A DNA stretch of 64,000 nt. Source: Taenia hydatigena. Its lineage: Eukaryota; Platyhelminthes; Cestoda; Cyclophyllidea; Taeniidae. The notes under the pieces are model-generated. The model did no database searches. It saw only the letters and a program-made list of their open reading frames with translations, and was not told the origin of the DNA. A program made the translations under genes and the position numbers. This document shows, in pieces, positions 13,981 to 26,999 of this stretch (position 1 is the stretch's first letter; each line of letters begins with the position of its first letter). The stretch spans positions 2,092,387-2,156,386 of the forward strand of contig JADWOT020000008.1 in NCBI GenBank assembly GCA_036345935.2, given 5' to 3'.

Positions 13981-14337
13981 TTAGTATGGAGCAGTAGCAC
14001 TGGGATTGATTAATTTGATAGGGCATATAAAGACGTGACACATGCCAGTAAAGTTTCTACAATACGGTACTCGACCTGTTGCTGAGACAAGCTTCTGCAA
14101 TGATTTTGCTACATGGTTTCATACCATTTTATCCAAGGCAAAGGAGCACGAAATTTCTCCTGCCGGGATATAACTGCTAGTCAAAGCCTTGCAGTTTGCT
14201 ACTAAAAGAGAACTATGTACCTCGTTCGGACGATGCCTCTGCAACAAAAGTAATTGCGTGCCCGGAAGAGACTGGTGGTTCACCAATTTAGTCATCGATG
14301 ATGAAGACGCTGTTCGAGCATAGATTATGCAGGGCAT
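13981..14337 (-). CDS. Candidate two-exon gene with a 30-base intron
   Basis: Exon 1 is 14337-14125, from ATG, 71 codons, ending Asp-Lys-Met before GTATGA. Exon 2 is 14094-13981, after ATTGCAG, 37 codons to TAA, in the same phase 0. The intron of 30 bases contains in-frame stops and would be very short even for a flatworm. The product would be about 108 residues, Ser/Leu-rich at the start and with three cysteines near the end. No family is recognised. Confidence 0.25.
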
Positions 14338-16429
14338 GCTACCATGACTTGTTATGCCTGGTTGCGGAAACTAAATTCTGCCTGCTATGATATGACTGCT
14401 TATGGCTTTCCCTGGTAGGAATTTGTTGCAGCTTAAGTCTTGCTCACTGGATTGGTATTTTATCTGACCACGGTTGCAAATCTTGACTGATTTTTTGATT
14501 CTTTGCTTCCCCGATGCGTCGAGTGGTGATTTATGCGATAGTGTGACGCTCTCAGGTCAGGTTGTGTAACATGAGTGTGTCATTAATGTTTTTCTACTGA
14601 GCAAAGAAAAACAAATCACTGAATTCAGGCACCAGTCTGAAAAGTCGCGGGTCCGGGTCCTACCGATGTCATTCTCTTTCACCTAATTGCTCCTAACACC
14701 GCCCTTAGTTTTCATGCAAAATGATAGCTCGGCAAGGCAGAATGATAAGCTAACAGTTTATAAAATTTTGTCCACCTCTGAACTATCATTGCTATCGCAA
14801 GTGATTTCAAGCAAAGACAGTGACACTGGCCAGGCTTACGAATAGACGCCCACAGATTTGTGTAAAATGGGTAAGAGAGAATGACAACGACGTCAGGAGG
14901 CAGAGTCGGCCTTCTGCCCATTCAAAGCCAAATCTAATCTAAGGCTTATCGCTGTAGCTATTTCACCCCCCATCTACATGCTTGGTTCAGCAACGCTTGG
15001 TTATTATACCGACGATTTTTTATTAACATCCTTACCAACCTGATTGCTAGCATCCTTTCTATTCGGTGTAACGCATCACCCGAGGCGGTGATGTAACATC
15101 AATGATAATTGAGTTTTGGGCTTATTGCAGCATCGTGTCATCAATAAGGCTGGGATTACTAAACATGGGTTAGAGGAAACCTTATCGGGTTAGCCATCTC
15201 TGCTTGTAAAGTGTCTACTTAAGTGGTGGTCTCAAAAACTAAAGGCTGACAAGCAAGACGAGGCCTTTAGGCCCAAATCTACTTTAAGAAGCCAAATTAA
15301 ATTTAAAAACCAAGTAGCTCATTTTTTGGTATCAATCGCTTACCGCGCCTACGTGCATTACTTACGGCATTTTTGACTAATCAAAAATGTAGCCGATGCA
15401 CAGCCCTTGAAGACATGGGACGCTGCTGATGGCGCTAAGCGAATTACGATCCAACCGGTAACATACCAGCTAAAGTATTGAGAGATCACTAAACACTACA
15501 GAGGTTACGTGTTCGCTATTATCGGCTTGACGCTCATAGACTCGCAAGATAAAAGAGCATCCACATGATCTCTGCTTTTGGGATTGTGCACGTTAACGAT
15601 CAAAATTCAAAAAGCAGCACCAAGAGGAATATCAACTTCGGCGATATGCACTGGCAACACTGACGCACTCACCAAATTGCGATGAGATTCAAATGAATGC
15701 AATGAAATGCTATTATGAGTGCTATCAAGCACGATTAAAGAAATGCAAATCCCTTTGATGATAAAATTTCAAATCTAAATCATTAAACAAATCAGAGTGC
15801 AGTATACGCATTCATTTGATGCATTTTCGGCACTTAACTTATGCAATTCCCTACTACTAGACATCTGGTAGACTATTTTAAAAGGACGCTGGCTGACGCC
15901 TTGCTAAGTTTAGAGTTTGCTTTCAGAATATATCCCAGGTACAAGAGAAACAACTAGTGTGACGGACGTTGTCACAGGTAATTGCGGATACAAAAGTGTC
16001 TACAATGCTACCATCGTTTATGCTTCACTAATGTTACCTTTCTAAAAATAAGTAGTTATTATGTAAATAAGAACACTGTACAGTGCTAGTCATCGTAAGC
16101 TGATTGACGACATGTCACAAATGTGCTTCACAGCAAACAAATGGTTGTGATGAGGAGTGTGGACACCCATTTGTGGCAGAATAACTCCAATCCAAAAGAG
16201 GGTTTGAACCAACAACACAGTAAATATTTATAAAGGCGAGACGGCATTCCTAGTCTCCAGCTAAACCATCATAAGAATAAACTTGGGATTCGAACGAGCA
16301 TATTTGTACATTCAAATAGCGGAATAGTCTGCACACTCTGCCAAAGGTTTTATCAAGCTTTAGCGCTGAATGCCAATAATTAAGGGTACGAGTTTTTGCG
16401 TGCGCAAGCTTCCATTCACCAACAGAATA

Positions 16430-17256
16430 TTCAACGTCTCCGTCATCTGCCTCCTTATGTTTTACCCTCTTCTCCTCCCTACCCTGCTGGTAGCACGTCG
16501 ACGCAGCCGCGACTGCCACTGCAGACTGAAGACGCATAGCATAGAGACTAAGAGATGTACGATCATAGCAGCCCGGCACATGTTCGTTTTGAATGCCAAG
16601 GGGTCCATCAAAACGGGCGGATTATGTAGGCTTTTTTAGCGACTATGCGCTTGTCTTTAATGTTTGGTGGGTAAGTGTGTACGTGCAAGTGTTTTGGTGC
16701 GATTGATGAAGATAAGTGACATAGCGCGGCATAATAATTCCGAGATAGTACACTGGTTAGGAATCCCAAGTCTTAGCCAGCTGGTATGATTTCAACTCCC
16801 AAATAGGAAGTTCTCTTTATCACTTCACAAACTGCTATCAGCCACTCGTCTACCTGTCCACATGGTTAGTGAATGGCTGATGGACTGAAGTTGAGTGCGA
16901 TTGGCGCTGGCACGATGGGTGAGTGCATGTTGCACGCTGTCAGAGCTTGCCGCTTTGTCGGCAGAAGTGAAGGCAGAGATCTAGAAACAGACAGTGGTCG
17001 GACACTTGGTAATTCGACTTTCCAGCCCAGGTAAGCGAAGCGGCGATGCGAGATGCAACCAAGCTTAGCCACCGAGCAGTTGAGTGACGCGTAAGCAGGA
17101 AGGCAGTAGGGACAGATGTGCATGTGGATGTTGAGGAAAGAGTGGAAAGATGAAGTCAGAGGTAAATGTATGCACGTGGCACTGCTGTGTAGTGTAGCAC
17201 AGCATGGCATAGTTTATTGCAGAACGTTGGGTAAGAGAAGTCTGGAGGTGATGTAA
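16430..17256. repeat. Dispersed repeat, copy 2 (longer)
   Basis: This holds the same two blocks as the copy at 12.3-12.7 kb, but about 520 bases apart instead of 180. The extra interior includes a Pol III-like B-box motif (GATTTCAACTCCC near 16790), so an insertion into this copy is likely. Just downstream, at about 17290-17345, a further CTTTTTA..GAGTTCAACTCCC stretch looks tRNA-derived. Confidence 0.55.
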
Positions 17257-17748
17257 TGATATGAGAACATAAGAGGGTGCCTTTCTAATGAGGTAGCGGT
17301 CAACACATCTGCTTTTTACCTGTGCGGACCGAGTTCAACTCCCGAGAACTCCCTTTACAAAAATTTGTTGTATACTCAGGTAGCATGACCCTAGAAACCG
17401 TGACTACACGTAGGTGCGTATTGCGTGAGGTGCCAAGAACGCGAAAGTAAAAGACGATCGCGTCGATGACAAGCCGATAAGGCCGTTGATACGGTTGATT
17501 CCGTAGCGTTAACATCAACACACTAATCTACTCGAAATAGATCTGACTTGGTCCGAACCGGCCAGCTCGCCCACATACACATTACCACCACCGGTCGTAA
17601 TGTGGTGGATGCAAGATGCCTAGGTAGTTAGCTGCTTTAATGCTTGCTATACTGTAACTTACTGCGCGAGGGAGCAATGGGGTGAGGCAGGTACGAGACG
17701 GTAGAATCGAGGTGATGAGGTCGACGAAGGGCGCCGTCACTAGGTCGT

Positions 17749-17818
17749 GCCCTCGAGGAGATTTGAATTTACAACCCTGGTTTAAAAGATTAGTGCTCTA
17801 AACCCTAGCTACGAGAAC
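17749..17818 (-). pseudogene. tRNA-Lys(TTT)-like sequence
   Basis: On the minus strand GTTCTCG and CGAGGGC pair along all seven positions with wobbles. The D arm GCT..AGC is present and the anticodon loop reads CTTTTAA (anticodon TTT). The anticodon stem and T arm contain mismatches, and the B box is weakened to AATTCAAATC. It looks like a decayed tRNA or the head of a tRNA-derived SINE. Confidence 0.5.
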
Positions 17819-18255
17819 TTAGGTTCCGTTCTTCTTGCTTAATTTTGCACCAGGTGCCACCACTACACTTTCACACATTGGCTCCTTCCACACTCATCTT
17901 AGCCTTCTTATCATTTCGCCTACTACTATTACAGCTTAGCCCACTCAACTGCTTTAAATTTTTGCACCTCCACTCAACTCTCTCAACGGCCTCGGGAATT
18001 CTCTCATCTACAAAGGCTGCCCATACAGTTTGACTGAGCCTCTTCCACCTTTTACCAATACTGCTTACTCGGCCACAGTGAAGCGATAAAAAATGATGCG
18101 GTGTTGTGTCATGTCTTGTCGTGGCATGGAATCTAATGGGAGGGGAGAGGCTAGAAATGATAGTAGAGATAAGGACGGGAGAAAGATGGAGCGTAGGAAA
18201 TGAATTGATTTGAATGAGTGAAAAGAAGGGGGTGAATGTGGGGGTACAGGAAGGA

Positions 18256-18329
18256 AACCAGCAATGATGGACGGGTAGAGCGTCGTACTAATAACGCGAA
18301 CGTCGAGGATTCGAGCCTCTCTCTGGCCA
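18256..18329 (+). pseudogene. tRNA-Ile(AAT)-like sequence, SINE head
   Basis: TAGAGCGTCGTACTAATAAC matches the D-stem to anticodon stretch of animal tRNA-Ile(AAT), and GAGGATTCGAGCCTC is an intact T arm with a good B box. The acceptor stem retains only CCAG with CTGG and the D loop is altered. A GA-rich run of about 140 bases precedes it and a CT-rich run follows, as with the 5S-like copy. Confidence 0.55.
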
Positions 18330-18846
18330 GTGGGTCTTTTTGATCACCTATTTCTTCCCCAGCTCCCGCGGTCTCCTTCTCAATGTCAAAGTGTTTCGTC
18401 AGCCAGCATTATCGCCCCTACATCTGGTTACGCTTGCTGGGGCCTCACACAGCTAGCGACCGTGGAAGGCAACAGTAGAGCAAAGAAAAGGCGTCTGCGC
18501 TTTTGGCAGGGGTAAAACTTTAAATCTTCTGATCCAAAGTCAGAAGCCTAATCTACTAGTTTGAAAGCTAACCATTGTTACTCTCACCAACACCAACCTT
18601 TAAATCAAACAAGTAGGCAAGGAAAGCTATCGGAATGATGCGATGACACCTTAGACAACTACACCGTATTAGACCACTGACTATGTGATCTGAGGCATTA
18701 AATAGCTTTCTGGTAAGCGAATGATTTGCTCGCCGCTTATTTCACGGCTATAAGGTGAGGATCATAGGACACCACAGAGTGCGTCGTTCATCGCAATCAG
18801 CTTCAAATTGTCACTCATTAACCAAAAGAAGGCTTGTATTGTACAG

Positions 18847-18968
18847 TCATACTAACGTCTACTTATAAAAAACCTAGCGCGGATAAAATGCTTGATGATT
18901 TGACCTACATCTCACTGCGCATTCTATCATCAACAGATGATAAAATTCTCTTGCGTTTGAGCTACTTT
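18847..18968 (+). CDS. Candidate internal exon
   Basis: An acceptor ending GTACAG opens a phase-1 frame of 40 codons that ends in phase 0 before GTGAGC. The content is helical (MLDDLTYISLRIL, then DDKILLRLSYF). It is isolated, with no partner exon placed. Confidence 0.2.
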
Positions 18969-19069
18969 GTGAGCAACGCACGACTCCGTGCTCAACCAGT
19001 CACCGCTCACCACAAAAGCTGCGTTCACCAGTCGCACAAAACGATTATGCTTACGTACAAATAGGTAAC

Positions 19070-22000
19070 AAAAACCGGTTATAATGGCACACACAGAGAC
19101 AACTCATAAACCACAGAGGACGGTGGCAAATAGGATTAGAAGGCTATGTTATATGCGTTCTGTTTAAATGTTCTCTTTAGGCTGAAGCATAAAAAGCAAA
19201 AACTTCGTTGCTCTCTTAGAGCACTCAGAGTTGCCTGAAGTAGGGCAGAGCTCCATCCGTTCCATTGGTACCCAGATCATTTGATTCAGCGTTTATCAAT
19301 AGATCTGTTCCCATCACATCAGTCTTCCACCCGGAGACCAAAAAGGAAGAGATAATCACTGATGTCATTATTACAACTAGAGTACAGTATTCAACAGACG
19401 TTTGTATAAACTCCTAAAATGCTGAGGTGTATTCGAAGAAGTCGGTGGATTATGCAAAATTGCACTGCAATGCCGAAGGAAAGGTAACATTTCAATGCAA
19501 CAACTAGAACATTTTATGCTTTGGAATTTCGATTTTTTTGTTTTAAAGTGCATCATTCTCAAACAACAGTAACTTGTGAGCTATTAACTTGGGTAGCATA
19601 CTTAATTACACATCAGCAGCTTCAAAATTTCAAATCACTTAGATGAGTAGGAATAAATGCTTGCATTCTAATAAATAAAACGGAAGAACTTACAGAAAGC
19701 TAAACTGATTCCATTCCTTTAGTGTCTATGTCGAAAAATCGTTTAATTGTGCGGACCTCGTTTTGACCAATTCAAAGCAATTTTAGACGTGGTGCAAAGA
19801 GAAGGCACCTTGAAATCGAGTTGCAGTGCGACGCGAGTTATATTTTAAAAAATCCGCCCAGATGACCCCATCTAGGACATTCGGAACCCTGAGAATCAAC
19901 TTTTGGGGCTATGTTCCATTATTTAAGCAGAAAACTCAAAAGAAACCATTGTTCTGCATATTTGTTAAAGAATACACATTTTTACAACTTGATATAGTTC
20001 AAAAACCTCAACTTGTATGTTTCTCGACTTGTAAGGCATATGCTTGCATATGTGTTTGCGAAAGGTGACCAAGGCTCGCCTGTTGCTCAGAGCTAGGACA
20101 TAGACAAAAACAGATTTTCCACTTCACCTCACCAAACAGAAATCAACACCTAAACCCACCCTTTTATAAAAAACGCGTGATCACCTAATAATAGTTTTGT
20201 GCCTGTTACGCTAGTGAAAAAACAGCGAGTTAAAACAAAAAGCAATGGAAAATTACGAAGACCATGAAGTGTACGTAGCCTCACCACAATCGATCATACA
20301 TCTCGGCATAAATGTCTACAAAGCAAGCGACGTGTAGAATGAGTGTACAGAGAAGTCAAGAAGTAAGCCCGATAAATTAAGAAATTACGCACAGGGATGG
20401 TATCTACGATAGTGTTCTTCCAACAATTTCCATGTCCCAAAGTACTCATAACACTCCATGCTGTAGTACCGCAATTCACCATCATCTGTATTTTGAGCTA
20501 CAAAAAGTTGCAATTACATATGAATTTAAGAGGCGTTTTGATGGGCGTCAAATATATAGTGGGACAACGAGATAACTTAGGGTTAATCGTTTTGGAGTGT
20601 CCGCATACTCACTAAAATGTTCATCAATAAAATGATGAAGGAGGGTTTGGTACTTGTCAAATTGCTGGAAGCAAATGGAGCATCTGGCGAAGATACTATC
20701 TATTTTCGGAGTCAAAGAAGTACATTTGTAAAAGTGTCAACAAGCATGGGGATGTAAAACAAGAATGCTGGAACAACCGTCAAATATTCTTACACTTTTG
20801 ATGTACCAAGAGCATCGCAAATATATTTTGCATGGCAAGGCACGAAGGACGAATTGCGGGAAATTTTACTAAAATGAGTTAAGAGTGCTTACAGCTGCAT
20901 GGAAAAACAAGTTTGGTCAAAATTGATTAATAATCTAAAAAAAGCAAAAAAAAAACAAAATAACAAAAGCTCCAAGTAAAAGCAACATTGACTAGAATCT
21001 TTGATGTGCACAATTCTCATCAAAGTAAGCAAAGCTTACATCCATGCTCACGTAGCATGTGTGCTCGGAAAAAAATCCATGTTACTGCATGCCGAGGAAC
21101 AAGCGTAGCAGGTGAAGTTGTCCAATTCGGCGGAGAGATAATTAAAATGCGAAACAGCCTGCAATGCTACCCACACTCCAATTAACACAAAGAAGTGAAA
21201 CTCAGCTAAACCAGTCCTCAGACCCAAATATGACTAGAACTCAAGATATCATCAGCTACCTTTCTTAGTTGGAAGTCCTAAGTAATTCAAAACTCTTAGC
21301 AAACCTACATTTTGTGGCATGCATTGTAGACATACTTCGCATTTCTAGAGTATTTCTGGCTCAAAATTTACTAACACTTAGTCGCGAATCTGATTGTCAG
21401 AAAGTCTGTTCGCAAATATGCACATTTCTAAAGGGATCCATTCCTAATAAGGCAACTTGATTCCCGTTCAAATTACAATTTACCAAAAAGGCCTTTAATG
21501 TGCCTGCATTAAAAGTATATAATGCAGGGAATTAGAGTAAATTATATCATTGCCATTTTAACCTCTCTGTTATAATAACGACATTTGCTATTCCTTCCAT
21601 TTGAGTTTTCTCAGGTTTGTTAAGGCAAATCGTGCACAACAAATCTGCATTTAAAGAGAGACCGCAAAGATTTGCCATCATATTAACTTATTTACACCAA
21701 TGCGTAGTTGTTTTAAGACAGCATTTTAAGTTAAAGAGAATCATTTGATCCATGACAGTCTCTTGCGGTTGTCAGCCATGTTACCTACCTTTCCCACTAG
21801 GTGATAGCGGCATGTATTCCCTGTCTCTCTGTATTGCCTAAGTAGTACAAATATTTTAAGCTAAGAGGCCAAATGAGATCAATGCTGCTTACGGGTTATG
21901 GTGCAATACTTTTGTCGCTTTTGATGTGCCACTTATGCTAGAGACGGCAATGAAATCCGAACCCGGTTCCAAAGGCGAACGTGAAGTTCACTGAAGCGGA

Positions 22001-25000
22001 TTCATCCACAACCTCCCGTTTCCCGATTTTCGAGCTATTGAAAACGTATCAACTGATCCTGACTGGCTACGCAGGGTTGGAAAGTGCACTTTTTAGGATT
22101 TGTTGCGTGTCTTAAGATGGGACCACCGCCTGACTCACTTTTCGGTTTCACTGATATTCTAAGGTTTGCTGCTTACAATCTCACGCGCAAGCATGTTCAC
22201 GTATAACCATTCCTCAAATCAAATGCCATCTGTGAATACAACGGAGGTAAAAAACGGCATTGTTTGAAAAAAGGAGACTCGCATGCGAAAAGTGGAAGTG
22301 GCAGCACCCATAAATTAAAAATCCCAACCACTGAAAAGTAATATTTGGTTTTGCAGCTTATATGAGCCACATCCTGATTTTTGCCACGTTCTTCGTTTGA
22401 GCTATTTGTTCCGCTTTACTTTCTTGACGAATTTTAGACAACTCTTCTTTTGTAATGTTTCATGATGCCTTACTTACCTCCTTGGTTTGCAGTACGCATT
22501 GTGATACACGCAAGTTATAAGTGATGGGGCATTGCATAAGAGCAATTTAATCCTATGTAAACTTTGGCGTTACCCCAAAGAGGCAGGTTGATCAACATGT
22601 AACTGATATCCAGACTCGTAGCCCTACAGTGGCAATGGTTGAAAAGAAGCATCTTGCAGGCATGCTGAAGTTAACCTCAGTGTCAATCACCTCGAGGGTC
22701 TTTCCGAAGCTGACCTTTCATGACGTTGCACTAACCAATAACAGCGCTTGTGAACGAAATGATGGTACGTGGTAAAAGGTTTTTGGCTCTCATGACACTG
22801 TGTGCAATCAGAAAATCATGAAAATGGCTGCTCGAATTGCCGGAGTAGTGTGAAGTGGGAGTGTGCTGCAAAACACATGAACAAGGGATGAGGGAATCGA
22901 TCTGGTTGCATAAAGGCTGAGGCTGTTTTTGTACCGGAGCATTTTGAGTCAAGGAGAGAACGATCAGCTTGTATAATTTTGGACCAGCTAAACTTCAATA
23001 AATTTGGCAAATGGCTGGTAACTCGATCAACTTTAACAAAGAAATAAAGCACTGCCTATTATCACATGCGATTTGCAAAACAATGCCAAATGCTTTGCGT
23101 TTAATGTGTGAAAGTTGTTGCTATCCACCTCGAAGAAATGTGTATAAATAATCCTGCTTCTTGGTGCCTACTTTCACCTTTTCTCCATCATCATTCAGCA
23201 TCATCATATTGTTTGCCAAGTCCCATTTTAGGGTATTTCGCGGCTCTTTTTAAATGAAACGCTGTTTTATGTTTTTATTTTTGAAAACTACATTGCACTA
23301 GAGATAAGTTTTTCAAGCCTCTTTCAAACTCATGTACAGGCATCGTAAAGTAGAACAAAAGTGGTAGGACTAATGCCTGACATGACAAAATTTTGGCACA
23401 AGCGTGTGAATGGGTAAACCTAACTCTTGAGCATTGTATCCACACGCAAAGTGTGTCCATGAATGGGTTTTTCTAAATGAAATCAAGCTCAATGGGCTTG
23501 CATCATACAATTCTTTTGAAGGCTGCGGACCCAATTGCTTTATTCGTTTTAATCTGCTGCTGCTGCCTATGCATATTTGGCAGTGGGTTAAATGCTAACT
23601 ATTTGCTGGGGTGGTGGTAGTAGCAGGCAATAGTGGTGGAACCAAAGCCTGCAAAAGCAACTAGAAAACGCGATTCGCCTATTGTGCTTTTCGGTGCAAT
23701 TCTGTTGGTTGGATTTAAACACATCGATTGCATGTGACCGAATTTTATAAATGCATTAAATTTGCTCAACAACGATTATTAACATGGCCAATGCAACTCA
23801 TTCGTTATTTCTGATTACCACAACCTATACAATCTATCAAATATCAGTAAAAAATAAAGCAACGCCTGTAATACTGGTTGATAAAAACGTGTGCTTAATG
23901 ATTAAAGGACAGTTTTGATGTATTACTGCTTCATCGAGGTAAAGGCTTCCCATTGTGACTGGGTGTGATACAATACGCTGCATCACTGGTGTGCACAAAT
24001 TAAATTTATGCCTTTATTTTTGGTTGCCACATTTCGTCCATTCAATGAAGGCAAAACAAATCATAATCAACTGGACATTAGTCAACTTAACAGCTTGGCA
24101 CGAGTCACTTACGCATTTCGACACGCATTCATTATGTACCGCCCATAATTGTCTTCTATAGCGTGTATGTCAGTTTCTCCTGACCAACATTCCACGGCGG
24201 ATTTGTCGGTGCCGGCGTTCTGCACTATTTCCTGTTTACTAAAGTTCACAAAGCCTGTTAATTTTGCGACTTACCACTTTGTTCCAGTGGCGCATTGCAC
24301 TCACTCGTCCTAATGAACCATTTCTTCTTTTGCCTTCTATCCCTTCCTTTTGTGCTCACAATTGCATAGCCTGGCACTTTTTTCTATCCCACAGCTATTC
24401 TTCCCGTAACTAGTGATCGCTCATAATTTTTTTTGCTCCATCGTCATTTCTGATGTGCGGCTTTTCTGGCTTGCATTCTTACTCTTTTTTATCAAGCAAC
24501 GGTAGAGAAAATATCTCAATGACCGTTGAAGGGGTGGGTTTCGTGCACATGAAGCAGCACCCACCTCTTACTTTGCCCATGTACTGAGCACTTGTAGAAC
24601 TCCTGGATAGATTGATACAGAATAAATAAATGCAGATGGAACTACGTGACCATCTCTTGCAGATAATTAAAAGGAGTCTGTTTAGGTGTGTGTGTCGGCG
24701 GCTAATTAAACGTCATCGTGGGTAAAAGTAGACAATTTCGACGAAAGTAGGAAGGGCCAAAAGACGGACAGAGATTAAAGACAAATGAAACTTCTAATCA
24801 AAGCATTAGAGCTCGTCCAACTGGACGTTGTTATGATTTAGGAAAATAAGCACGTATAACTATCAGAATGATGGTGGAAATGTTTGCAGTAATTTTAACT
24901 AAACACGAGACATTGTTCACAGCCTCGGACGCATCGAAGGTGACGTACTTTTGCCAATGCCATTGAAATAACGCCTCTATTATCAACATCTCTCTTTGTT

Positions 25001-25226
25001 GCAATACAGTTCACTGGTAACAATCATCTAAACACCTGGCTTTGAAATCACCTCAAAGTTGACAAAGGTGATGTGAAAAGCTTGACTTCTAAATCCTTTT
25101 GCACTGGCAGTTCCTTTGATGCATTCGATTGTGACTTGTCTTCCTTATGCAAATCAAATCACTTGCTTCTTCTCAACGCTCTTTTGGCTTATGCCGTTAG
25201 TGCAAATACTGGAACGACTTGCTGCA
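19070..25226. other. No supported gene
   Basis: Open frames here stay under 80 codons. Two overlapping minus-strand frames at 22731-23052 and an ATG frame at 20485-20294 look mildly protein-like, but no consistent exon chain could be built. Confidence 0.4.
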
Positions 25227-26999
25227 ATGGAGGAAGAACAATCCATCGAGACGAATGAGTCTACACAACGCTCAGTGAAATTAGGGGTAAGTTAATGCAA
25301 TAGCGGTGTGAAGTAAACATTACTTATAATTCTGTCCGCGGAGTGGCTTCTCACGGAGGACGGTTATGACCCATCCTTGGCGCAGATACTGCATGATCGC
25401 GTTAGACAGTGGCGAGGCAGTTGAGGTACAGACGGGGCCTCCAATGCATCGCTAGTGACCACATATGGCTTACCAAAATTTTGCAGATAAATTTTGACAT
25501 TCTTACAAGCAATGTCACAAGAGGTAATTACATGAATCACATCGAACTAAGTAGTGACAGGATGCAAACCGTCGCATTAAAATCTCAAAGTAACACCAAT
25601 TGCGAAACCTGCATTTATTGCTGATCAGCGATGCCTCCACGCTCATAGCAAATGCTTCAGGGAAGGAAATGCACTTTCGTAGAATTCACGATCTGCAACG
25701 TCTTTATCGAGACAGAAGCCAAAAACTAGGTATATTTTAGACTGCGTTTCACAAGACAGGCATCAGTTGCCAAAACCTACCGTTAGCAAAAACAACAAAC
25801 TGTTTATATCATTCCCAATACAATTCTAATTAATTGCTCAAAGAGCTGTGCAGCACAGAAATTAAAGGCAATCACATGGTGTAGTTAAACAATAAAAAGC
25901 CTTAACAGTGAAATAATTCCTTTTACCTGGGTTGTTAAGAAAGTACGTTAAGGAATATAATAAGCACACGTAAATAGACAATAATTAATTGCTATAAAGA
26001 GTTTAAAATTGAATGCTAAGTACTTGATAAATTGCTAACTTTTTCTACGAATTAGGACTCATTAGTCAAAACTCACCCTTACTATAATAACAAACCATAT
26101 AGCGCTGCACTATCAATTTTGTATAATTGCTTGAAGCAAGGTACATTAAAACAAATGGATGCGGAAGGATTGTCTGTTCAGCAAGGATGAAGCCTAGGGT
26201 TCGGGATTGGCAATCAAAGGTACGGATCAAATGGGCACATAAGTAAGTGGAAACCATAAAAGAAGACATATAGGCGATTGCCAACGAAACAAGATTGCAT
26301 AGCATTAATCTCATTAGACCATAAAACAGAAATTTCAGAATCTTTGCCTTCCGCCGGTTTTGGGGTGGAAGCACAAGTGTTGGACTTTGCTAAAATGCAG
26401 CGAAGGAGCTTGTGTTCATTCATTTATCAGACAAATTTAGTCCCACCAACTACGCGATTACTCTTGAATTTGAGTCCTTGCCTTTTTACGGATTTTAACT
26501 CCTGATTTTGGTACATTTTCGCAAAAGTGGTGTTACTCCTTTGTAAAACCTTCATATCAGGCCTAAGATGTTGTATTCAGCCGCCAGTAATTAAAAACGT
26601 CGCTTTGTTAGCAGTAGCGCCTCATTTCTGTGTCGGTGGACGGGCATCCTCTTTGACGATGCCCTGATTTCTTCCATGTGTAACTTTGTCACCTTACTTG
26701 AGCGGAGTTGTTTAAGCATCTATTCATACCATTGGTAGAAGGTTAATAATAGACTTACAGGCAGCGTTTTGATAAAACCCAACCACGGCAGTTAAGCAGA
26801 GTGCCAAACTGTTGCGAACTAATATACTTAAATAAGCTGTGCAATGCTGTGAGGAAAGCGCTCATCATTAATTGCAGACTTGAAGTACCTCCTTCCTTAC
26901 CGCAGCATTTGCATGATGCCTTTTTCCCAAAGGGACGTGATCCATTTGTCCAGGAAGAGCTGTTTGTTAAGAAGACCATGAAAGGGTCGGACAAGTAGC
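25227..26999 (+). CDS. Candidate multi-exon gene, product not recognised
   Basis: A possible first exon 25227-25286 starts at ATG with an acidic Met-Glu-Glu-Glu-Gln stretch (20 codons, phase 0) before GTAAGT. After a 57-base intron, 25344 to about 25419 reads in phase 0. Later candidates are a short exon 25487-25523, an exon from 26339 after AAATTTCAG, and a terminal exon 26761-26999 (phase 2, after ACTTACAG) ending in TAG. The last is the most convincing: about 79 codons, helical and hydrophilic, with a Lys-rich end. AATAAA occurs at 27219. The donors of exons 2 and 4 are weak, so the exact joins are uncertain, and some stretches may be chance frames. No domain is recognised. Confidence 0.3.

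Noticed and set aside
26066..26423. Minus-strand frame that looks like transmembrane segments
   Set aside because: It is antisense to a better plus-strand exon candidate at 26339, and no receptor motif is present.
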